Shown here: positions 57,201-64,000 of the stretch, piece by piece
Position numbering within the stretch: the stretch's first letter is position 1
How the letters are laid out: every line of letters starts with the position of its first letter
NCBI RefSeq assembly: GCF_030253575.1
Contig: NC_080568.1
Span: 25,485,501 to 25,549,500, forward strand
Length of the DNA stretch: 64,000 bases
Direction: 5' to 3'
Origin: Rhododendron vialii
Lineage: Eukaryota > Streptophyta > Magnoliopsida > Ericales > Ericaceae
Notes under the pieces: generated by a model
What the model was told of the DNA's origin: nothing
What the model saw: the letters and a program-made list of their open reading frames with translations, nothing else
Database searches by the model: none
Translations under genes and position numbers: made by a program

Positions 57201-60200
57201 GGACCTCCCCTGCCCCTCCCCTCTCCTTGTGTGCTCATGCTAACTCAAAAAAATTTCCTTACAGTCATCTTCTCCACACACTGCCTCACTAAAGAAAACT
57301 TTCGCAAATATTTTTCATTCTGATATTAGTAGATGAACATTTCTTGTTCTTAATTTATGAGTACTAGTTTTATGCAAATGCTAAACAAGGTCTTTCAGTT
57401 TTTCTGTTCACTTTCATCTTGGATCTGGAATCTGAATGCAGTGATGTGTTTAGGTGGCTCCAGCTCCACCTATTCCTGGTTCTTCGCAACCGCCCAGAAT
57501 GTTTGGGATGCCGCCACAACCTCCAGATCAATCTATGGCTACTATATCGCCTGCTATGGGTCATATGGGAGCACCTATGGCTGGCCCATCAAAGATCGAT
57601 CCCAATCAAATCCCACGCCCCATACCAAGTATCTCTGTGATTCTGCATGAAACTCGTCAGGGGAATCAGGCCAACCTCCCTCCGGTATCTATCTGACTCT
57701 AAATGAAAAAATGGATTATAAGTCTGTTTGAATTTGTGTTTTTCAAAAAATGGATTAACCTCTTTTCTTGTTTGCAAATTGGTTTCTATTGTCACGTGCA
57801 CATATTCAGGGAATACACAGTGATCCATGCAACAAGAAGATATAAACCACACTTGATATGATATCCATTTTGAGAATTGATTCACTATGAGCTCTTGTAG
57901 TTGGAATAAGTTCAGTAGCCAATGCACAACATGATTTGATATACACTGAGAAATAAACAACTGTACCTTCTTCGCTGCATGTTCTCTAAATGGTTGATGA
58001 TTTTTTTGATGGTTTTCTGTTTTGTTTTCTGTTTTTTCTCTCTGGAAGCCCGCCACAAGTGATTATATTGTCAAGGACACTGGTAATTGCAGCCCACGGT
58101 ACATGAGATGTACTATCAATCAGGTCATATTCTTGTATCTGACTTGGCATTCGTATAACTTTTCTGTTCTTAATATGGACAACTTCTTCATTTTATTGTT
58201 CGTGTGGGAGTTCAGGTGCTGCAGATTTTTATTGCTTCGTTAAGTATTAGCTGTCTATTACGAGAACTTACCTCTTTCACATTTTGAATTAGTGCTTTTG
58301 TCTTTTGAACAGATCCCATGCACTGTTGATCTCTTGACCACATCTGGAATGCAGTTGGCTTTGATGGTCCAACCCCTTGCTCTTCCTCACCCATCTGAGG
58401 AGCCCATCCAAGTAATGCTTGAATGTTTTTTCCTGTTTGATCTAGTGTTTTTTTTTTTCCTGTCTTGTCTGATCTACGTACAAATATTTTGTCTTTATGA
58501 ATATATCCATATGTTTGCTCAATTGCTCTTCACCCGCTCCCTCCTTCCTCCATCCCTGTATTTAGTATGTGAAATTGTAATTGTGTTCTCCTTTGTTAGC
58601 CATAGGTTTGTTGAATCTGAAGCATATTTAGCTTAATGAACTGTGGTATCCGAGGACTTTAGCAGGATTAAGCATTAGCTTTGATATTCGAGTTACAGCT
58701 GCATGCTTATTGCAGTCCTGTTTTGTTTTGTGGAGTCTTTTTTTGTCTCGACTTTTGGCTTATGGGGGTTCAATGCTTTTGATTTCTGAGTTTTCGCCAA
58801 TTCCTTGGCTTATTATTGTAGTTGTGGTAGGAATTTTTCTAAAAAGCAGTCCCCATTGGTAAACAGCACCTAGGTAATAGCATAAGTGCATAACTAACTT
58901 AGATACTGCCACAGAGAGAGTAGAATGGACTTTGCAGCTGCATTTGATGTTATGATCTAATACAGTGCCGTTATATCTGTTTGAAATCTAATAAGCTGGC
59001 CTTGCAAACGAGATTTATGATTTCAAAGATTGGGATTGTAAGTTTCATGGTTGGATAGTAAGTTTCAAAGATTGGGATAGTAAGTTTCATGGTTGGGATA
59101 GTAAGTTTCATGGTTGGAGATTTATGGTTTGAATTTCTATGTTGAACTTTGACAAGCCCTACTTATGGTTTTGTAACATTATTTCGTAGGAATACATAAT
59201 GTTTGTTAAAGTGCGTTTATGCTGAAAAGCATCGGAGGTAATCAGCAATAGTTTGCTATAGTTTTTGACAAAGCTACTCTAAAGTTTGGAACCCTAAAAA
59301 AACTTTTCTATCGGTATCATCAGTGATTTAGACTCTCTGAAAAGTTAAAAATAATTGTAGTGCATTTGAATGAAACTTGTGAGTTGGTTAGAGTTTTGGA
59401 GTTTCAAAGTTAAAAACAGAAAAAACTCAAGCTCTGGTAATTCAATCCTAGTAATCGTTGACTCCATGGGAACTATTACGTTGGTACTGCAACGCACAAC
59501 TATAATTGGACTATAGGTTGTCCCACAGCAGAATTTTATTTTAAGTTTACAATGGACATTTACCGATTATGTGAGTGGATAGAGAAATAGGTGGGTTAGT
59601 GAATGCTTCTAAGCAGATAGAATGTTTTTTGATAGAATTACTCCTCAACTTTGTTTATTATTCCATTTGCCTTCTGATCAGTGAATAATTTCATCATTAC
59701 CTCAGAGTCGCATGTAGATGTAGTGTTGGAGTTTCTTTTTGTCTGCTAGAGTTACTGTCCTCTTATCATTTGTGGATGGCATTTCCATCCATAGACACTT
59801 GATAAGTGAATTATCACCGTTGATCATCATCCCTGATTACTAACATCACAAAAGTGTAATCAAGTTATAGACCAGTAATTAATTTAAGTAAAAAGTTAGT
59901 GACATTCATCTGGTTAATTCATTTTGTTTTAAAGAGTTACTCTTTAACTTCGTTTATTAAGACTGTTCGCTTCCTTCGTCACTTAATAATCTCATCGTTA
60001 ATGCCAAGTCGCCTCCGTATTCATTGAAGCCATTTCTTTGTATTTCGTAGAGTTAGTGTCCTCTATCATTCCTCGCTATCGTTCCCTTCCATTCCGACGC
60101 GATAGTTGAATTATCACCGTTGATCATCATCACTTATCACCTCACCTCTATCACAATAGCATAATAAAAAAATGTAGATGGCAAGTAACTATTTTGCAAT

Positions 60201-61933
60201 CATATGTTACTCCCTTGTAAACTCATGTGAGGAGAGTATCGAAAGGAAGTTAATCACTTTGTTTGGTTGAGCTTTTAGAAAGTTATTTTTGAGAGTTGAG
60301 TGGTAATGAGTGAAGAGAGATAGAGAGAGATTTATTGAAAATTGTGCCGAGAGTGAAAGTTACTCTCAAAAATGGGAACCAAACACAGCGAATGCCTTTT
60401 TAGTTTATAAAATAAAAACTCATCGAAAGGGCATGCATAGAAAGTAAAGAGAGATGGGAATTATAATATGCATGTGGTGCTAATGTTTGCACTATATTAG
60501 ACGGTGAGCCGGTTAGTATGTTTGACAGAGCATTTGTGCTCTATCAGGCGCAAGTTTGCACTATATTAGTTGGTGAGCCGGTTAGTATGTTTGACAGAGC
60601 ATTTGTGCTCTATCAGGCGCAAGTTTGCACTATATTAGTTGGTGAGCCGGTTAGTATGTTTGACAGAGTATTTGTGCTCTATCAGGCGCAAAAACATTGG
60701 TGAGTCGGTGATTTCGGACCCCAACTGTTTGCCTTTTTTTTGCCTAGTACTATAGGAGGGAGTCGACAAAGACCTGCTTCCAAGTGCCGCTTTTATTATA
60801 GGTAATAGATAAAAGATGTAGCAGATGAAATTGATACAGACATCTGTTTTGAATAACCTATTTACTGTTTCTGAACTTCAGCATGTACAGTTAAATTCTT
60901 TTCTTCATCTGCTATCTTTCTTTTCTGAGTAGTAATTTTCAGCTTATAGCAGTTTGTTTTTACCTTTATCTAGCTATACATGTAAGTAAAAAATTGTGGT
61001 GAGTATAAATCTTACATATGACACTTGTTATAGCTTGTGGACTTTGGAGAAAGTGGTCCTGTACGATGTTCTCGTTGCAAAGGCTACGTCAATCCATTCA
61101 TGAAGTTTATTGATCAGGGAAGACGTTTTGTCTGTAATTTATGTGGTGAGTATAATCCATGCCCCTCTATTTTCTACCCCGCCTTGTGGTACTCCGTTGC
61201 AATTTAGTCTTTTTTTCTTTTGCAGTTTGGTTAATAACTTTATTCTTGCTATTTGATCTTAGTGGGGGAACTACAAGCTGTCTTCAGTCATTTTACACTG
61301 TTGCTGTTAGGAGTTCTTTTGATAGTTACTCAAGGGTAGAACATTGTTTGGATGCTCTTTTCCTTGTAAACGACATTGATAAATTTACGGTAAACGCTGT
61401 TCTGCATCCAAACACTGTTCTTCCTTCTGGGTGAATTACCCAAATTTACTTTGAACTGTAACTTGTCCAAATTTTGGAATCTACCATGGAGAAGCTGAGT
61501 TCTCCATAAGGTTATAAGAATCTTACTTAGGTATGGTTTTGTAGACTATGTTTTTTTCTGGAACCTTGATGCAAGGAGCGTAGGCAGTTATATAGTTTTA
61601 TCATATATGTTTCTAGAGTAGTGGACGTGGGTCATTATTATTGACAACTAATTTCATAATGGTCCAAGTGGCATTCTTTTTCTTACTGGTTTCTATTATT
61701 TGTGTTTTCCCTGCTCCCTCTATATTCCTATGTGAACACATACTATCCAGCTGTTAAGATTGTCAATGTGTAAACTGTAACCAATGTCATTCGTTTTGCA
61801 GGATATACGGATGAAACTCCGTCTGACTACCAGTGCAATCTAGGTCCAGATGGTAGACGTAGAGATGCCGATGAAAGGCCAGAGCTATGTAGGGGAACAG
61901 TTGAATTTGTCGCTACGAAGGAGTATATGGTTG
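54283..61933 (+). CDS. SEC24: Sec24-like COPII coat protein (3' end outside window)
   Basis: Cargo-selecting subunit of the COPII coat; with Sec23 it loads cargo into ER-to-Golgi vesicles. Six exons join in phase: 54283-55170, 57454-57684, 58049-58123, 58313-58411, 61034-61145 and 61802 to 61929 or 61933, about 511 codons. The first ~370 residues are a Pro/Gly/Ser-rich disordered arm with three APSPVP repeats. The folded part starts near PATSDYIVKDTG and SPRYMRCTINQIPCT and contains the Sec23/24 zinc finger RCSRCKGYVNPFMKF ... FVCNLCGY (C-x2-C-x18-C-x2-C), then ELCRGTVEFVATKEYM. It matches the plant Sec24C/D-type clade (over 1000 residues). The trunk, beta-sandwich, helical and gelsolin-like domains lie beyond the window. 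The last exon's donor is uncertain (GTTGGT or GTAACA). Confidence 0.93.
54901..54971. repeat. 27-bp coding tandem repeat in Sec24
   Basis: GCACCTTCTCCTGTTCCGTT + CACTAGG occurs twice without change and a third time in part, encoding APSPVPFTR, APSPVPFTR and APSPVPN. The length is a multiple of three, so the frame is kept. Confidence 0.95.
55171..57453 (+). other. Sec24 intron 1
   Basis: 2.3 kb, T-rich. No transposon ends or conserved frames seen. Open frames such as 55782-56084 are hydrophobic by T-richness only. Confidence 0.65.
60250..60402. mobile_element. Small MITE with CTTTGTTTGGTT ends
   Basis: Left CACTTTGTTTGGTT and right GGGAACCAAACACAGCG are inverted. Inner arms TTTTTGAGAGTTGAG and GTTACTCTCAAAAA also pair. 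Non-coding. Confidence 0.5.
60503..60692. repeat. 69-bp tandem repeat, 2.75 copies
   Basis: Units of 69 bp start GGTGAGCCGGTTAGTATGTT at 60503, 60572 and 60641. The only difference seen is one base in the third (AGAGTATT for AGAGCATT). A piece of the unit end precedes the first. As 69 is 3x23, a 23-residue repeat frame stays open, but the array lies in an intron. Confidence 0.95.
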
Positions 61934-63535
61934 GTAACATATAAGATTTGCTGCTTAAGTAACAAGGTTGATTTGCTCGTTTATGGACTAGAAACATGAA
62001 GCATTCCCCTGTGATGCTTCAGCACAGTTTCTAGTTGGCAACGGCCTGATACCCTTAACCAACTCAAAGTTAAAAGACTTAAAACTCTTTTAATCTAAAC
62101 ATTAGCATGAATATCACCTCTGAAACTCGAACTATATATCACCTGAAAAAGGTGAAGTTTGTTGTCAAGTGTGCCTTTTGAACTTAACAAACCTTCGTCC
62201 AATTAGTTGGGTTCAGACATCAATCCTTTTCCTTGAGTTGATTCTGTTCAGAGTTGTATCCTTAGTTGGCTGAAATTGGAAATGTGTATGGCCCCTTTGT
62301 GTAGGCAATTATCATTCTACTTTATGGAAACTTATGAATGGGAGTATTGAGCTTTCAGATGGATTATAGCTGGAGATGCATTATCAACGACTTGCGTGTT
62401 CGATGTAGCTGATGTGATTTGTTTACATTTTTTCCAATCGTGAATGCTGTTAACGTCCGGATGCTAATTTTATTGAGCCCTTTCTTGGATTGTCGAGCTC
62501 TCTTGTGGCAGAGTTTGTGCTATGGTATTATTACTAGTATTTGTGAGACCATTGTAAAGCTTCCCTCTTTGAGGCCTCATAAAGCCTAAAAAGGTCGTCC
62601 TTGACATTGTCCCCAAGAAAAGGGCTCTTGTGGAAGAAAGATCTTCCTGGACTCAATGTGTTGTTAATGAAGTTGTGGAAGCTTGTTCAGAAGTCTATAG
62701 AGAGGATCAAGGTTAAATGATGGATTCTGGTGGAGACAAATTCATGGTTTAAAATCTCCTATTTCATTTGATGGAGAGACTCTTTTTTGGATCATACAGA
62801 ACATATGTAGGGCTTATTAGTTTCATAGTGGTTGAATTTTGTTAATCCATGCCAACAGTGATAAGCTGAAATGTTATTGCCGAAGTGGTTAGGATTTTAG
62901 ATGAAGTTGTCTTCTTCCCCAACCTCCCATGTCCTCGGAATGTCTTGGTGCTATGTCTTCTAAATGTGGATACCTTCTATTGAGCAACTGTAGGATGAGG
63001 GGTGAGGAAATAATTGTAGATTTGAGGTGGTCATCTTCTTTTTTCAACTAAGCAAAATATTATCAACAAGAGCCACCTTGAAGGGGTGAACCCTTACATG
63101 GTGTACTATTGTTGATATGAAGTTAGGTTCACTCATCATAAGTTATGGTCTTCTTTTATTAGGATGGAGTATGATATTCTAAAGACACTTTTCATTGATA
63201 GAATTTACATATAAAGGGATAAATATCACCAAGTCAAAAGCTGCAATTCACACTCGCACAAAACAAATGATAGACATGGTTGTCATAATTCATTATTCTG
63301 GTGCGTACTTCGTAATTTATTGGTGATCTTGAGGCCGTTAAACTGAAAAACATAACCTAACCTAGTGATGTCAACCAAATGTGAACTGTTACACCTTGAG
63401 ATTAACAAATATCTGTACCTTATAAACTTGCATTGTTGGGTTAAAATCAGCCACGACATCTTACAAATTTCTTGTATCTCAATTGTAACACCAGTGGGAC
63501 AGCGCTGCGATGGGCCCTATATTTGCTGAACACTG
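61934..63535 (+). other. Sec24 intron 6 (continues past window)
   Basis: No further Sec24 exon is found; the family's next block (RDPMPAVYFF-like) must lie right of 64000. A short stretch 62570-62700 reads PKKRALVEERSSWTQCVV and on, in one frame, but carries no recognised domain. Confidence 0.6.
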
Positions 63536-64000
63536 AGAAGCACGGAAACAGACATGGATGCGACACGACACGAACTCACGGATACATTATTTGTTTAAAA
63601 TGTAGGACACGAACACATTGGGGATTTGAGAATTCGATAAAAAATTAGGCCATGGGCACGGTTGGGAAATCCCAAGAAATCTTTCAATCATTCCAAGTGA
63701 ATTGTAAGAATTACTATTTTCCAACTTTGTATATCATAGATTCATAGTGATATGCCAAATTTCGAAATCCTTGATAATCACATGTTAACAAGTGTCCGAG
63801 ACATTTATTTCTTAGTCATAGAAGCCAAAATAGTGTTTGGCACGTTGCAAGAAGAGTGGCAGACATGTGTCCGAATTAAGATTTTTATTTCCTAATTATA
63901 TAAGAAGAGTTAGGGACACGTGTCCGAGAGTGTTCAAGGGGTGTCGCTGTCCGACACGTGTCGGACACGGACACACTTTCTTTAAAGTGTCCGTGCTTCT
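63536..64000. mobile_element. Element with AGAAGCACGGA inverted ends at window edge
   Basis: AGAAGCACGGAAACAGACAT at the left is matched by TCCGTGCTTCT at the right end. The inside holds many GACACG/GTGTCCG motifs. Pieces of the same family lie near 4160 and 39930. The right end falls on the last base, so the element may extend further. Confidence 0.55.

Larger units (their letters stand above)
58412..61033 (+). other. Sec24 intron 4 with several repeats
   Basis: Contains a short GTAAGTTTCATGGTTGG repeat (59035-59125), a diverged direct duplication of about 200 bp (59632-59840 and 59934-60140, both ending GAATTATCACCGTTGATCAT), a small MITE (60250-60402) and the 69-bp array. Confidence 0.7.

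Noticed and set aside
60518-60703. 61-residue repeat protein from the 69-bp units
   Set aside because: Intronic minisatellite; openness follows from a unit length divisible by three.
62570-62700. Extra Sec24 exon (PKKRALVEERSSW)
   Set aside because: Does not match the Sec24 trunk sequence expected next and lacks supporting splice sites.

Overview
The window is nuclear DNA from a flowering plant, most likely a woody eudicot. It is AT-rich, with many GT-AG introns and long intergenic stretches packed with transposable elements. The proteins read best against eudicot families; genus cannot be settled from sequence alone. No viral, bacterial or CRISPR content was seen. All gene models below were spliced by hand, with reading phase checked at every junction.

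Five protein genes are supported. (1) Positions 1-9285, plus strand: the last nine exons of an organellar-type histidyl-tRNA synthetase, whose start lies left of the window. (2) 10650-15258, minus: a complete three-exon FAX2-type plastid fatty-acid exporter. (3) 17282-24040, minus: a complete ten-exon zinc alcohol dehydrogenase-like gene of the 380-residue plant class. (4) 48867-52225, plus: a complete four-exon pectate lyase. (5) From 54283, plus: the first six coding exons of a Sec24-type COPII coat gene, which runs off the right end.

The 24-48 kb interval is an accessory region. It holds a tandem cassette (27.05-28.55 kb), a Tourist-like MITE, and an inverted triplication (31.4-36.4 kb) of a decayed papain-like protease gene with a solo LTR in one intron. 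It also holds a 6.0 kb Mutator-like element (36645-42672, 9-bp target duplication) that carries a histone H2A exon and has a LINE inserted in one of its terminal repeats, and a 2.5 kb solo LTR (42757-45303, 5-bp target duplication). Sequence flanking these last two insertions is paralogous to FAX2 intron 1, which gives a local copy lacking both insertions. A second paralogous pair (24.16-24.66 kb and 46.89-47.11 kb) suggests that one block from the FAX2 intron to the ADH upstream region was duplicated about 22.7 kb to the right and then lost its genes.

The five real genes look like ordinary housekeeping or cell-wall genes and show no functional cluster: organellar translation, plastid lipid export, alcohol/aldehyde metabolism, pectin breakdown and ER-to-Golgi transport. 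The unusual content is structural. The best candidate for something undescribed is the alternating-orientation protease locus, which could yield long hairpin RNA.
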